The notes beneath the pieces are model-generated. The model saw only the letters and a program-made list of their open reading frames with translations, was not told the origin of the DNA and ran no database searches. Source: Algiphilus aromaticivorans DG1253 (lineage in GTDB: Bacteria; Pseudomonadota; Gammaproteobacteria; Nevskiales; Nevskiaceae). From it: a stretch of DNA of 64,000 nt. Position numbers and translations under genes: made by a program. The stretch lies in contig NZ_JPOG01000001.1 in the NCBI RefSeq assembly GCF_000733765.1, positions 2,170,001 to 2,234,000 of the forward strand, given 5' to 3'. This document shows, in pieces, positions 16,250 through 25,363 of this stretch (within the stretch, counting starts at the first letter, position 1; every line of letters starts with the position of its first letter).

Positions 16250-16867
16250 ATGACCTTACTAAGCAAAGACGATCAGGAAGCCGTTACCACCGCCATCAAC
16301 CAGGTGGAACGCGAAACTGACGCCGAACTGGTGACCGTGCTGACGGCGCAGTCCGATAACTACAACTATATCCCCTTGCTCTGGGCCGGCATCCTGGCCT
16401 TGCTCGTGCCGGGGATAGCCAACTACTTCGGCAGCTGGTTGGGTGCCGATACGCTGTTGCTGGTGCAGTGGGGCACTTTCATGCTGCTCAGCCTACTGTT
16501 CCGGGTGCCCGGCATCCAGACCCGTCTGATTCCGACGCAGGTACGTCACTGGCGGGCTTCAAATCTCGCGCGGCGCCAGTTCCTGGAACAGAATCTGCAC
16601 CACACCGAAGGCGCCACCGGCATGCTGATCTTCGTCTCCGAGGCGGAACGCTATGTGGAGATTCTGGTGGACCAGGGCATTGCCGACGTCCTGGACAACT
16701 CAGTGTGGGAAGCGATAGTGGCGGACTTCACAGCCAGCGTGCGCCAGGGCCAGACCCGCCAAGGGTTCCTTGACTGCATCGCTGCCTGCGGCAAGCTCCT
16801 GAAAGAGCATGTACCCGCCACCCACGAGCGCAACGAACTGCCGAATCACCTGGTGATCCTGTCGTAA
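16250..16867 (+). CDS. TPM-domain membrane protein
   Basis: A 205-residue protein, the second TPM gene of the operon. Its order is unusual: a short N-terminal part (LLSKDDQEAVTTAINQVERE, TDAELVTVL), two transmembrane helices (about residues 42-60 and 70-85), and then the rest of the TPM fold (TGMLIFVSEAERYVEILVDQ, GIADVL, WEAIVADFTASVRQG). This matches the shorter cytoplasmic-facing TPM group that accompanies LemA and YgcG. The ATG at 16250 fits the family start. It follows the YgcG-like gene after 57 bases. Confidence 0.8.
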   Translation: MTLLSKDDQEAVTTAINQVERETDAELVTVLTAQSDNYNYIPLLWAGILALLVPGIANYFGSWLGADTLLLVQWGTFMLLSLLFRVPGIQTRLIPTQVRHWRASNLARRQFLEQNLHHTEGATGMLIFVSEAERYVEILVDQGIADVLDNSVWEAIVADFTASVRQGQTRQGFLDCIAACGKLLKEHVPATHERNELPNHLVILS

Positions 16868-17027
16868 CGACAACATCGGCATCCCTTCGGGGGAAGAAGG
16901 ATGACAAGGCGCCAACCTCCTAGTTGACAGCCGAACTCTCCCTCGCTGCCGAACCGACGATGACCACGACCTCCTTCTAGAGCGGCCAGCCTTATCACCC
17001 ACCGTGTAGGCTGGCGATGCCGTGCGT

Positions 17028-17903
17028 CTAGAGCAAGACATGCGCACCGCGCAGTGCGCGGCGCAGGGTCGCGTAATCCGCCGATTGCGGCAGCGCCGGC
17101 GGACGCAAACCCTCATCGATGAGTCCCATCTCGATCAGGGCCCATTGCACCGTGATGTCATAAGGATGGGCCTGCAGTGCTTCGTGCAGTGGCTTCAGAA
17201 CGGCCTCCAGCGCATCGACCTGATCCTGGTCACCGTTCATCGCCGCGGTGCAAAGCGCCTGGACCTGGGCGGGTGCGACATTCGCCATCACCGAGACCAC
17301 CCCATGGAAGCCCTCCATCATGAGTTTGGCGGCCCCTCTATAGGCGCCCGCGTACAAGCCGAAGCCATCGGGCCAATCCAGCCCAAGCAGTGCAGGCGGG
17401 GCTTCCGAATTGACGCCACGTTCGATCAATCCGTTAATGCCGTCGATCTGCGCCAATTGCTTGATCACCGCGTAGGGCAGCAGATCCGACCGCTCGGGGT
17501 GTTCACGCAGGTACACCGGCATCTTGGCCGCTCGCGCAATCGTCTGAAAATGCTTTAGTAGCGCATCGTGGTCGGGGCAGCCCGCCACGGGTATCGTGAG
17601 CAACACGGCATCAACCACCGCATCATAGGCGGTACGCAGACTTGCCCGGGCCCCCTTGGTCGTATCCGCGCTGATGTCGGCAACAACGGCAATGCGGCCG
17701 TCGGCCTGCCAGACCGTGCGGCGAAAAAGTTCGTAGCACTCCTCACCGTCCAGATCCGCCGACGAATCCATGGTACTGCCGATGACTATTGCGGAACTGC
17801 CCTGCTCGACGTGCCACTCGATCAGTCTCTCCATATCGGTGTAGCTCGGAGCGCCACCGGAATGGGTGGGAGTAATCAGGTCGACGATGCTGCCCTTGAT
17901 CAT
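17028..17903 (-). CDS. DapA-like protein lacking the Schiff-base lysine and catalytic tyrosines
   Basis: A 291-residue protein that aligns end to end with E. coli DapA: GSIVDLITP, HFQTIARAAKMPVYL and GFHGVVSVMANVAP match GSIVAIVTP, HFKAIAEHTDLPQIL and GGHGVISVTANVAA. The active site is not kept. Thr44 is present but Thr45 is Met, Tyr106-Tyr107 are Val-Ala, Tyr133 is Arg, and the Schiff-base Lys161 is Ile160 after a two-residue gap. Arg138 remains. It cannot be a normal dihydrodipicolinate synthase. The start at 17903 has a good ribosome site (AAAGGA, 5 bases upstream). It is isolated, beside IS debris and a tRNA. Confidence 0.85.
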   Translation of the reverse strand: MIKGSIVDLITPTHSGGAPSYTDMERLIEWHVEQGSSAIVIGSTMDSSADLDGEECYELFRRTVWQADGRIAVVADISADTTKGARASLRTAYDAVVDAVLLTIPVAGCPDHDALLKHFQTIARAAKMPVYLREHPERSDLLPYAVIKQLAQIDGINGLIERGVNSEAPPALLGLDWPDGFGLYAGAYRGAAKLMMEGFHGVVSVMANVAPAQVQALCTAAMNGDQDQVDALEAVLKPLHEALQAHPYDITVQWALIEMGLIDEGLRPPALPQSADYATLRRALRGAHVLL

Positions 17904-18215
17904 GGAACATCCTTTGTAGTTGCAGTGGAGCGGGGCACCATTACCCACGCAACAACATCAGAGCGCCGGGGACCCTCAGGGCCGGCACCTCGGCATCCAT
18001 AGCCGCACGTCCGGTGCGTCGCTGCACCTAGGGCGAGGCAAGAAGTAAAGCAAGAATTGGGCCGATGCATGGCGGGAAGCGGCCACCTCGCGATCGCCGG
18101 CCAGCATAGGCGGTGCTCTGCCAGCTGGCTATGAACCGTCCCGAGTCCACCGGAGGCTGATTACCGTAAGTCGCGCTGCATCCACGATGCGTGGCCCATC
18201 GCCGATGGGTCCTAC
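17904..18215. other. Intergenic stretch, no gene recognised
   Basis: About 310 bases between the DapA-like gene and the IS remnant. Apart from a short perfect hairpin (CCCATCG/CGATGGG near 18196-18210), I see no gene, RNA or repeat. Confidence 0.4.
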
Positions 18216-18620
18216 TCAGTTAATGCGGACACTGACGAGAAGGCCCGCACTGGGCCGAAGGAGTGTTCATGTCGAAACGCAAGCGTTACAGCCCGGAGTA
18301 CAAGCGGGAGGCGGTCGAGCCGGCCCGCCGGTCAGATACCAGCGCGCGGCAAGTGGCCCTGGATATCGGCATCAGCCCCAACATCCTCCGAAGGCTTCTT
18401 CGGCGTGCTCAAGCGCGACCGAGCCAACCACCGACGCTACCGCACGAGAGACGAAGCACGTGCCGATCTGTTTGACTACATTGAGCGGTTCCACAACCCA
18501 CGGATGCGGCGCCGCGTCACCGCTCAAGATCTGAAGTTTTCAAACCTTTCCAAACCGTCCGCAGAAGCTGGGTAGAACCCAAGCCCGCCGGTGAAGTCAT
18601 CGAATTCGTGGATGATTGAG
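18216..18620 (+). mobile_element. Degenerate IS3-family insertion sequence
   Basis: At 18269 an ATG with an AAGGAG ribosome site starts an OrfA N-terminus (MSKRKRYSPEYKREAVEPAR, RSDTSARQVALDIGISPN), the helix-turn-helix region of IS3 transposases. After about 43 codons the sequence jumps, in another frame, to an OrfB C-terminus at 18396-18575: FFGVLKRDRANHRRYRTRDE, then ARADLFDYIERFHNPRMR. The catalytic core between them is deleted, so this is an inactive relic. Outer ends are estimated. Past the second fragment, WVEPKPAGEVIEFVDD (about 18570-18619) may be a third remnant from another element. Confidence 0.8.
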
Positions 18621-18821
18621 CTTGATCTGCTCGAGCTTGTCCCAGCGCCATAACCTCAACGCGGCATCACTGCGCGAGTGCGCCAGAAGGCAGCCGTCCC
18701 AGCGTTGGCCTAAATCCGTACCAGGCGGATTTCAGAGCCGCAGGGACCCTTTGTGCCACAAAATCATCTTCGATTGGAGGGCAAGCTGGGCGTTCATTCG
18801 GGCAACGTCCGAATATCACCC

Positions 18822-18860
18822 AAAGAAAAAGGGAACCAACGCACTAAGTCGTTGATTCCC
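18822..18860 (-). terminator. Rho-independent terminator of the tRNA-Arg gene
   Basis: Reading the minus strand, GGGAATCAACG and CGTTGGTTCCC form an 11-pair stem with one T-G wobble and an 8-base loop, followed by TTTTTCTTT. It begins 8 bases after the tRNA CCA end. Confidence 0.85.
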
Positions 18861-18868
18861 TTTATTTT

Positions 18869-18945
<77 letters not shown>

Positions 18946-18988
18946 GCGGTTCGCTTGTCGGCGGGGGCTGCCCGCCTGCGAGGCGCGG

Positions 18989-19017
18989 ATTATACAGTGG
19001 CTTCGTCGCGACGAAAA
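18989..19017 (-). promoter_or_regulatory. Promoter of the tRNA-Arg gene
   Basis: On the minus strand a perfect TATAAT (18989-18994) lies about 45 bases before the mature tRNA 5' end. A weak -35 (TTTTCG) sits 17 bases upstream of it. The bases just after the -10 (CCGCGCC) are GC-rich, as in stringently controlled stable-RNA promoters. Confidence 0.7.
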
Positions 19018-19027
19018 CCTCTAGCGC

Positions 19028-20383
19028 TCATCCGGCGGTCGATTCGGGGAAAGGACCGGTGATGGCCAGGGTGAGACCGCTCTTCTGGATGTTGACGTAG
19101 AGGGTGCTGCCATCCGGCGAGAAGCAGGCACCTGCCAACTCGGAAGGGTTGTAGAGGTTCTGCGCCAGCGGGTAGAGGCTGCCTTCGGGAGTGACGCCGA
19201 TGAGGCGGCAGTGGTCGTCGGTGTCCTCGCAGACGATGAGGTCACCCCAGGGCGCGACGGTGAGGTTGTCGCAGTTGCGCATGGCCTTGCCGTCGGATTC
19301 GACCAGCAGCTCCACCGTCTCGTCGTCCTCGTGATAGGCAAATACCTGCCCCATTTCACTGGCGCCGCCCGAGGTGCAGGCGAAGTAGATGCTGCCGTCT
19401 CCGGCCCAGCAGCCCTCGCCGCGCGCGAAGACAGCCGCCCCGGCTTCATGACCGCGGTAGCGCAAGTCGTCGTCGGGGGCTTCGGGGTTGTCGAGGTCGA
19501 CCCAGCGCGCCGAATACCGACGGCCACTCTCGACCTTCCGGGATTCCCAATTGCGGGTGTCGAGGCCGGGCGCATCATCGAAGACCAGCGCCTGCAACTG
19601 CCCGCCGGCGGCGAGCTTGCCGGGCTCATTGAGCAGCACGCGGTAGAACAGACTGTCGTCCTGGTCCTCGGTGAGGTAGACGACACGGTCATCGGCCCCG
19701 ATGGCGGCAGCTTCGTGCTTGAAGCGGCCGAGGGCGGTCAGCGGCTTGGGCGCGACGAGGCCGTCGTGCTCGGCGGGCACTTCGAAAACCCAGCCGTGGT
19801 CCTTTGCGCGCACGCCGCCGGCACGTTCCGTGGTCTCTTCGCAGGACAGCCAGCTTCCCCAGGGCGTGGGGCCACCGGCGCAGTTGCGCTCGGTGCCGGC
19901 GAGGCTGAGAAACTGCCGCTCCGGCGTGTGGCCGTCCGAGGCCAGCACCAGGGTGGTGGTACCGCCCTGCCCCGCACCCGGCGCATCACCGCCGATATCG
20001 AAGACGCGAGAGCGGTCGATCTTGGACAGGCCGGCCAGATCGTCGCCGAAGGCTCCGAAATGGGTGTCCTCCGGGCTGTTCTCGTGGTTGCAGACCAACC
20101 GCACGCGGCCGTCGCTGCCGGCAAAGGCAGCCATGCCGTCCGGGCGCGCCGGGCGGATCAGGCCATCAGCCATGGGCTCGCCGGTGCGGGCAATGATGCG
20201 GTAGGAAAAGCCCTCCGGCAGATCGAGCACGCCGCCGGGGTCGGGGCGCAGCGCGCCGAAGTCGACCGAGGCAGCGTTCTCGCTGGCATGCAGGTGCGTC
20301 AGGCCACCGAAGGCCATCGCCACGGCGGTGCCGCCGAGCCCTTGCAGGACGCGGCGGCGATGGGTGCTGTGATCCATACGCAT
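19028..20383 (-). CDS. phoX: PhoX family (DUF839) phosphatase, Tat-exported
   Basis: A 451-residue protein. A twin-arginine signal (THRRRVLQGLGGTAVAMAFG) marks folded export to the periplasm. The PhoX/DUF839 fold follows: VLDLPEGFSYRIIARTGEPM, VRLVCNHENSPEDTHFG, GTERNCAGGPTPWGSWLSCE, WGDLIVCEDT and SPDGSTLYVN. PhoX enzymes are Fe/Ca alkaline phosphatases that release phosphate from organic phosphate; this shorter DUF839 form may differ in substrate. It starts 7 bases after the TonB receptor stop, so the two are co-transcribed. A second in-frame ATG is at 20377. Confidence 0.85.
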   Translation of the reverse strand: MRMDHSTHRRRVLQGLGGTAVAMAFGGLTHLHASENAASVDFGALRPDPGGVLDLPEGFSYRIIARTGEPMADGLIRPARPDGMAAFAGSDGRVRLVCNHENSPEDTHFGAFGDDLAGLSKIDRSRVFDIGGDAPGAGQGGTTTLVLASDGHTPERQFLSLAGTERNCAGGPTPWGSWLSCEETTERAGGVRAKDHGWVFEVPAEHDGLVAPKPLTALGRFKHEAAAIGADDRVVYLTEDQDDSLFYRVLLNEPGKLAAGGQLQALVFDDAPGLDTRNWESRKVESGRRYSARWVDLDNPEAPDDDLRYRGHEAGAAVFARGEGCWAGDGSIYFACTSGGASEMGQVFAYHEDDETVELLVESDGKAMRNCDNLTVAPWGDLIVCEDTDDHCRLIGVTPEGSLYPLAQNLYNPSELAGACFSPDGSTLYVNIQKSGLTLAITGPFPESTAG

Positions 20384-20390
20384 CGAAAGC

Positions 20391-23195
20391 TCAGAACTGA
20401 TAGCGAACACCGAACTCGACCGTGCGGCCGAACTCGTCGTACTGGTTGGCAAAGGCGCTGTTGCCGAGGTAGGCGTAGAAGACTTCATCGGTGATGTTCT
20501 GGACGTTGAGAATCGCGGTCCAGTTGCTCGTGAAGCTGTACTCGGAAGTGAAGTCGAGGCGGAATTCCTCATCCACATAGCGATCCTGACTGGGGTCGTC
20601 CTCCTCCTCGACGCCGTCGAAGTAGGTGCCACGGCGGTTGGCGGCCAGCCGCAGCGACAGTCCGTACTTGTCGTAGCCGACGGCGAGGTTGGCGATGTCC
20701 TCGGCCTGGCGCGGCAGCGGGATCTTGCTGTCGCGGAAAGGCACCTCGGCCTCGGAGTCCACCCAGGTGTAGTTGGCCAGCAGCAGCAGGCCGTCCCAGG
20801 GTGACGGCAGGAAGCCGAACTCCTGCACATAGCTGAGCTCGACGCCGTAGAGCCGCGCGGATTCGCCGTTGGTGACGGTGGCCACTTCGTCGAAGTCCTC
20901 GAAGGGCGCCTGGCCGGCGACATCGGTGCTGACGAAGAAGTCCTCGATGTCCTTGTAGAAGACGCCCACCGACGCCGCCGTCAGGCCCTGCGGCGAGAAG
21001 TAGCTCAGCTCGAGGTCGACGTTGTTGGAGTACAGCGGATCGAGCTCGGGATTGCCGACTTCGGCAACGCGCTCGCCACCCTCAATCTCGATGAGCTGGC
21101 GAGCACCGGCATCCTCGAAGTTCGGGCGGGCGATGGTGCGGGTCAGCGCCGCGCGCAGCTGCCAGCTCTCCGTAATGCTGTAGAGCGCCTGCAGATTGGG
21201 GAAGAAGTCGGTGTAGTCGTTACTGCCGCTGAAGGGCTCGATGGTCGGGATGCCGTCGTTGGTGCCTTCGTCAACGATGGCGCGGAAGCCGTTCTGATCG
21301 ATTTCGGTCTGCTCGACGCGCAGTCCGCCGACAAGCTCCAGCCGCCCGAAGACGATCTCGGACATGGCATAGGCGGCGTAGATGTTCTCTTCGAGATCGT
21401 AGTCTTCGCCCTTGCTGTCGAGCAGGAAGTCCGCCTCGTTGCGGGTGAAGTTCTCGCGGTTGTCGAAGTAGAACTGCCGCAGACGGTCGGTATCCACGGC
21501 CGGCCCGAAGCGACCCAGTGGATAGTCGCGCGGCGAGCTGCCGACGAAGTCCGCCAGCGTGAAATCGCCACCGAAGTCCTCGAAGTTGCTGTTGTTGCCG
21601 TCGTTGAACTTGTCGCGCAGGCGGATCTTGCCACCGAACTGCAGCCGGCCCGGGCGATTGCCGTAGCGCAGGTCGCGCGCAAAATTCAGCTCGAAGGAGG
21701 TCTCGGTCTCCTCGGTTTCATCGCTCTCCAGCTCGATGAGATCCAGCTCGTAGCCGCTGACGTCTTCCAGCGCGGCGACGTCCTGGCCGAAGAGATTGGG
21801 CACCTGACGATCACTGAGGTCGTAGCCGATGTCCAACCCTTCGCTGATGAGGGCGGTACCCAGCGAAAAGGGCTCCGAAGTGCTCGCCTCGGCGTAGCCG
21901 GCCTGGTAGTCGGCTTCCCAGTCGCCGAGCAGATTCTCGCCACCAGCGACGAAGGCCAGGATATCGCGCGTGGCCGTGGTCTCCTTTCCGCGACGCTCCA
22001 CCGCCGCGTTGTCGAAGAGGCCGCGGTCACCACTGATCTCGGTGGGGTCGCCATCCTCGAAGAGGTACTCGTGCTCCAGCTCGATCTCGTTGTCGGCGAA
22101 GCGGCTGTAGAGCGTGCGCAGGAAGTACTCGGAATCCTCGGTCGGGCGATAGTCGAAGTTGAGCACGCCGCCGGTACGCTCGCGGCTCAGCTCGTAGTCG
22201 CGCTGCTCGGCGGCTTCCGGCGAGCGAACTTCGGCGCCGTCGGGAGCGGTGACCTCCGGCCAGGTGCCGGCCTCGACGTTGTCCACCGCGAAGCTGCGGT
22301 CGAAGTAGTTGAAGGAGGCCGAGACGCCGAAGTTGTCCGTCCCTTCGCCAACGCTGAACAGGCGCGTGCCGGTCAGCGAGATGCGCGGGCTGGTTTCCTC
22401 CAGCGGCTCGTTGTAGCTGCCCTCGACGCTGGCGGTCAGCGAGTTGCCGAGGTCGAAGGCCGTCAGGGTCTTGATCTCGATATTGCCGCCGACCGCATCC
22501 GCGTCCTGATCGGGCAGCAGGCTCTTGCTGATCTCGACGCTCTCGACCAGATCGGAGGACACCACGTCCAGGTTCACCGCCCGCGAGTCATCCTCCGGCC
22601 CCGGGATGCGCAGACCATTGACGGTGGTGGTGTTGAACTCGGCATTGGCACCGCGGATGACGGCGAAGCGGCCCTCACCCTGATCGCGCTCCAGCGAGAT
22701 GCCGGGCACGCGCTGCAGCGCCTCGGCGACGTTGTTGTCGGGGAACTGGCCGATGGCATCGGCCGAAAGCACATTGAGATTGTTCAGGGCGTTGCGCTCG
22801 CGTGTCAGCGCCGCAGCCTGACCCGCCGCCTGGCCGACGACGCGCACCTCCTCCACATCGCTGCCCGCGATGACGATATCGACGCGGCGCGTCTCGCCGG
22901 CGGTCAGCTCGACGTCCTGTCGCTGCGCGGGCGCGCCGAGATACTCGACCACCAGTTCGTACTCGCCGGCGGGGAGATCGCGGAAGCGGAAGTTGCCGCT
23001 GCGATCCGTGGCCGTGCTTAAGTCGGTACCGACGATGCGCACGCGCGCACCCTCGAAGCGGAAACCGCCGGTGGTATCGACCACGCGCCCGCGCAGGGCG
23101 GCCGTGCCATCATCCTGCGCCAGCGCCACGGTGGTACTGCAGACCGCCGATGCGCCCAGCGCAACCGCCAGACAGGCATGCCTGATCGCCTTCAT
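20391..23195 (-). CDS. TonB-dependent receptor with N-terminal carboxypeptidase-regulatory-like domain
   Basis: A 934-residue outer-membrane receptor. It has a signal peptide (about residues 1-26), a CarboxypepD_reg-like domain at about 32-110 (LRGRVVDTTGGFRFEGARVR), a TonB box region (VEEVRVVGQ), a plug (NNVAEALQRVPGISLERDQG; VNGLRIPG; AVGGNIEIKT), and a 22-strand-type barrel ending FGVRYQF. It belongs to the large TonB receptors whose N-terminal extension is common in polymer or phosphoester users. Between phytase-like and PhoX genes, it probably imports an organophosphate; that is inferred. Strong ribosome site (AGGGGAAGG). Confidence 0.92.
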   Translation of the reverse strand: MKAIRHACLAVALGASAVCSTTVALAQDDGTAALRGRVVDTTGGFRFEGARVRIVGTDLSTATDRSGNFRFRDLPAGEYELVVEYLGAPAQRQDVELTAGETRRVDIVIAGSDVEEVRVVGQAAGQAAALTRERNALNNLNVLSADAIGQFPDNNVAEALQRVPGISLERDQGEGRFAVIRGANAEFNTTTVNGLRIPGPEDDSRAVNLDVVSSDLVESVEISKSLLPDQDADAVGGNIEIKTLTAFDLGNSLTASVEGSYNEPLEETSPRISLTGTRLFSVGEGTDNFGVSASFNYFDRSFAVDNVEAGTWPEVTAPDGAEVRSPEAAEQRDYELSRERTGGVLNFDYRPTEDSEYFLRTLYSRFADNEIELEHEYLFEDGDPTEISGDRGLFDNAAVERRGKETTATRDILAFVAGGENLLGDWEADYQAGYAEASTSEPFSLGTALISEGLDIGYDLSDRQVPNLFGQDVAALEDVSGYELDLIELESDETEETETSFELNFARDLRYGNRPGRLQFGGKIRLRDKFNDGNNSNFEDFGGDFTLADFVGSSPRDYPLGRFGPAVDTDRLRQFYFDNRENFTRNEADFLLDSKGEDYDLEENIYAAYAMSEIVFGRLELVGGLRVEQTEIDQNGFRAIVDEGTNDGIPTIEPFSGSNDYTDFFPNLQALYSITESWQLRAALTRTIARPNFEDAGARQLIEIEGGERVAEVGNPELDPLYSNNVDLELSYFSPQGLTAASVGVFYKDIEDFFVSTDVAGQAPFEDFDEVATVTNGESARLYGVELSYVQEFGFLPSPWDGLLLLANYTWVDSEAEVPFRDSKIPLPRQAEDIANLAVGYDKYGLSLRLAANRRGTYFDGVEEEDDPSQDRYVDEEFRLDFTSEYSFTSNWTAILNVQNITDEVFYAYLGNSAFANQYDEFGRTVEFGVRYQF

Positions 23196-23273
23196 TGCCT
23201 TCCCCTGTTTTCATAATCCGGTTGACGGGGTGCGCAGCGCGCGCCCCCTGAATCGGGGCGAACCGTAGCGGCC

Positions 23274-23306
23274 GGCCATGTCGGCTCCATGGCACTGGCA
23301 TGACAG
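23274..23306 (-). promoter_or_regulatory. Candidate Pho box (PhoB binding site), three 11-base units
   Basis: On the minus strand three consecutive 11-base units read CTGTCATGCCA, GTGCCATGGAG and CCGACATGGCC. Against the Pho-box heptamer CTGTCAT they match 7/7, 5/7 and 5/7. The site ends 78 bases before the TonB receptor start. The regular spacing and the PhoX/phytase context favour PhoB control; no binding data exist. Confidence 0.6.
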
Positions 23307-23340
23307 TCGCTTTGCAGCTCGTCATGGATTCGTGTGCCAT

Positions 23341-23373
23341 AGCAAAGCGGCGCGCCCATTTCGGACGCGCCGC
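23341..23373 (-). terminator. Terminator after the phytase-like gene
   Basis: On the minus strand GCGGCGCGTCC pairs with GGGCGCGCCGC (11 pairs, one wobble), followed by TTTGCT. It lies 26 bases past the phytase-like stop and upstream of the Pho box, so the receptor-phoX unit probably has its own promoter. Confidence 0.7.
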
Positions 23374-23398
23374 GCGGGCCCCGCCAGTTCGCGAAGGC

Positions 23399-24490
23399 TC
23401 AGTTGCCGCAGGCAGTCAGCGACAGCGCATCCAGAATCTCGGCCAGCGAGAAGGCCGCGGCATTGCCATCGTCGTGCACAGCGAAGAAGACCCCTTGCGG
23501 ATAGCCTTCCATCGGCTGCCGGCTCAGCCAGATACCGTCGGTGTTCAAGGTCTTCTTGCCCTGGAAGCTGCCGACGTGCTGCAGCGAATCCCGATCGAAG
23601 ACATGGAAGCGGTTGACGCGCTCGTCCTGATCGGTCGTAAACCAGTAGCCGCCGCCGTCCGCACAGGCATAGAGGGCGATGCCTTCCGGCTCGTACTCGA
23701 ACACGCCGTCGCCGACAAGCGTGCCCGTGAAGCGGCCGCCGAAGTCGTAGACCTTGATGTTGGCTTCGCGCTCGAACTCGTCGGCCACCAGCAGGCGCCC
23801 GCGCTCGGCGTCCCCGAAGAGGGATTCGACCTTGTAGAGCACACCAGCGCCCTCGGTATCGCCAAAACTGCGCTCATGCATGACCTCGACCGCATCGCTC
23901 TCGATGCGGAAGCGGAACTGCTGCACGCGCCGGTCCAGCTCGGCGGCAGGTGGAATCTCCTCGTCGGCCGTTTCGTAGGCATCGGTCACGAAGATGCGAT
24001 AGCCACCATCGGCAATCGATTGCACCCAGAGGCCATAAGGCAGCTCGAGCTCTTCGGCGCCGAAGCTGCCCAGCGGCGTAAAGTCGGGCAGGCGCAGTAG
24101 CTGTACGCGATGATTGTCGCGCTCGACCACCAGCGCCAGGTCGTCGATGATGCTGATGCCGTTGGGCCGCCGGAACTCGCTCAGATCGTCGCCCCTGCTG
24201 CCGACCTTGCGGATCAACTCACCGGTAGCAGCGTCGAAGACCTGCAGCAGATCGCTCTCCTTGGCCGTAGCCAGCAGCCAGTTCTGCCCGTCGGGGCCGT
24301 GCCATACCGCCACCGAATCGACGTTGTCGTTCTCGTCGCGCTCGGTGAGGTAGCGCTCCTCCACCGTGGGCACATCGTCGGACTCCGCGGACGCCTTTGA
24401 GGAGTCGGCGGAAGGTGCCTCGCCGGAGCCGCAGGCAGCCAGCAACAGGAAGAGCGGGAGGGTGGCAATAGCCGAACGGGACGACAGCAT
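23399..24490 (-). CDS. Phytase-like beta-propeller lipoprotein
   Basis: A 363-residue lipoprotein (lipobox LLAAC, residue 20), with a Ser/Ala/Glu/Asp linker and then a propeller of the beta-propeller phytase/NHL type. Phytase-like segments include VDSVAVWHGPDGQNWLLATA, RRPNGISIIDDLALVVERDN, VYDFGGRFTG and YEPEGIALYACADGGGYWFT, then TDQ. Acidic and aromatic residues of the calcium-phytate site are plausible but cannot be checked residue by residue here. Together with the TonB receptor and PhoX it suggests inositol-phosphate use. It has its own start (GGAG ribosome site). Confidence 0.75.
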   Translation of the reverse strand: MLSSRSAIATLPLFLLLAACGSGEAPSADSSKASAESDDVPTVEERYLTERDENDNVDSVAVWHGPDGQNWLLATAKESDLLQVFDAATGELIRKVGSRGDDLSEFRRPNGISIIDDLALVVERDNHRVQLLRLPDFTPLGSFGAEELELPYGLWVQSIADGGYRIFVTDAYETADEEIPPAAELDRRVQQFRFRIESDAVEVMHERSFGDTEGAGVLYKVESLFGDAERGRLLVADEFEREANIKVYDFGGRFTGTLVGDGVFEYEPEGIALYACADGGGYWFTTDQDERVNRFHVFDRDSLQHVGSFQGKKTLNTDGIWLSRQPMEGYPQGVFFAVHDDGNAAAFSLAEILDALSLTACGN

Positions 24491-24684
24491 GAATGGCAGC
24501 TCCGGAAGCGAGTTATGACCAGGCGCTGCCTCATCCGCGGGATTGCCCCGGCGAGGAGGGAGTTCAGGAACTCGCGGCAGCCCCCATGAAGCGTTCGGAG
24601 GCTAGAGCGCGCATGTTGCGGGCTTATGACGACCGAAACGCCGCTCGAAGCCGGCGCTTGCCCGCGGGCATCAGCGAAGGCGCA

Positions 24685-25251
24685 TCAGGCGCTGGGCAAG
24701 GTCACTCCACGCTGGCCCATGTACTTGCCCTTTCGGTCCTTGTAGGAGACCGCGCATTCCTCGTCGGACTCGAAGAAGAGCATCTGCGCCACGCCTTCGT
24801 TGGCGTAGATCTTGGCGGGCAGCGGCGTCGTGTTGGAGAACTCCAGCGTGACGTGGCCTTCCCACTCCGGCTCAAGGGGCGTTACGTTGACGATGATTCC
24901 GCAGCGCGCGTAAGTCGACTTGCCGAGACAGATCGTCAGCACATTCCTCGGGATGCGGAAGTACTCGATGGTATGTGCCAGCGCGAAGGAATTTGGCGGG
25001 ATGACACAGGAGGGGCCGTGGAAATCCACGAAGCTGCGCTCGTCGAAGGACTTGGGGTCGACGATGCTGCTGTTGATATTGGTGAAGATCTTGAAATGCT
25101 CGGCGCAGCGCACGTCGTAGCCGTAGCTGGAGGTGCCGTAGGAGACGATCTTGCCGCCGTTCTCCTCGCGCACCTGGCCGGGTTCGTAGGGCTCGATCAT
25201 GCCGTGCTCGCGGCTCATGCGATCGATCCAGCGGTCGGATTTTATGGTCAC
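24685..25251 (-). CDS. dcd: dCTP deaminase
   Basis: A 188-residue enzyme that converts dCTP to dUTP for dTMP synthesis. The N-terminus [20 protein letters not shown] and the active-site region [20 protein letters not shown], then [13 protein letters not shown], are those of the trimeric E. coli-type Dcd, with the general-base Glu in [10 protein letters not shown]. The start is GTG (25249-25251) with GAGGGGG four bases upstream; no ATG gives the family N-terminus. Single gene, 112 bases from the divergent tspO. Confidence 0.95.
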   Translation of the reverse strand: MTIKSDRWIDRMSREHGMIEPYEPGQVREENGGKIVSYGTSSYGYDVRCAEHFKIFTNINSSIVDPKSFDERSFVDFHGPSCVIPPNSFALAHTIEYFRIPRNVLTICLGKSTYARCGIIVNVTPLEPEWEGHVTLEFSNTTPLPAKIYANEGVAQMLFFESDEECAVSYKDRKGKYMGQRGVTLPSA

Positions 25252-25363
25252 GGTGCCCCCTCGTCGGCAGATGCCGCGATTATAGGGGTGCCGCAGCGCC
25301 ACCGAGCTGTGCGCGACGGATACCGCCGGGGCGATTGCCACCGAAGCCGGGCATGCTGAGCGC

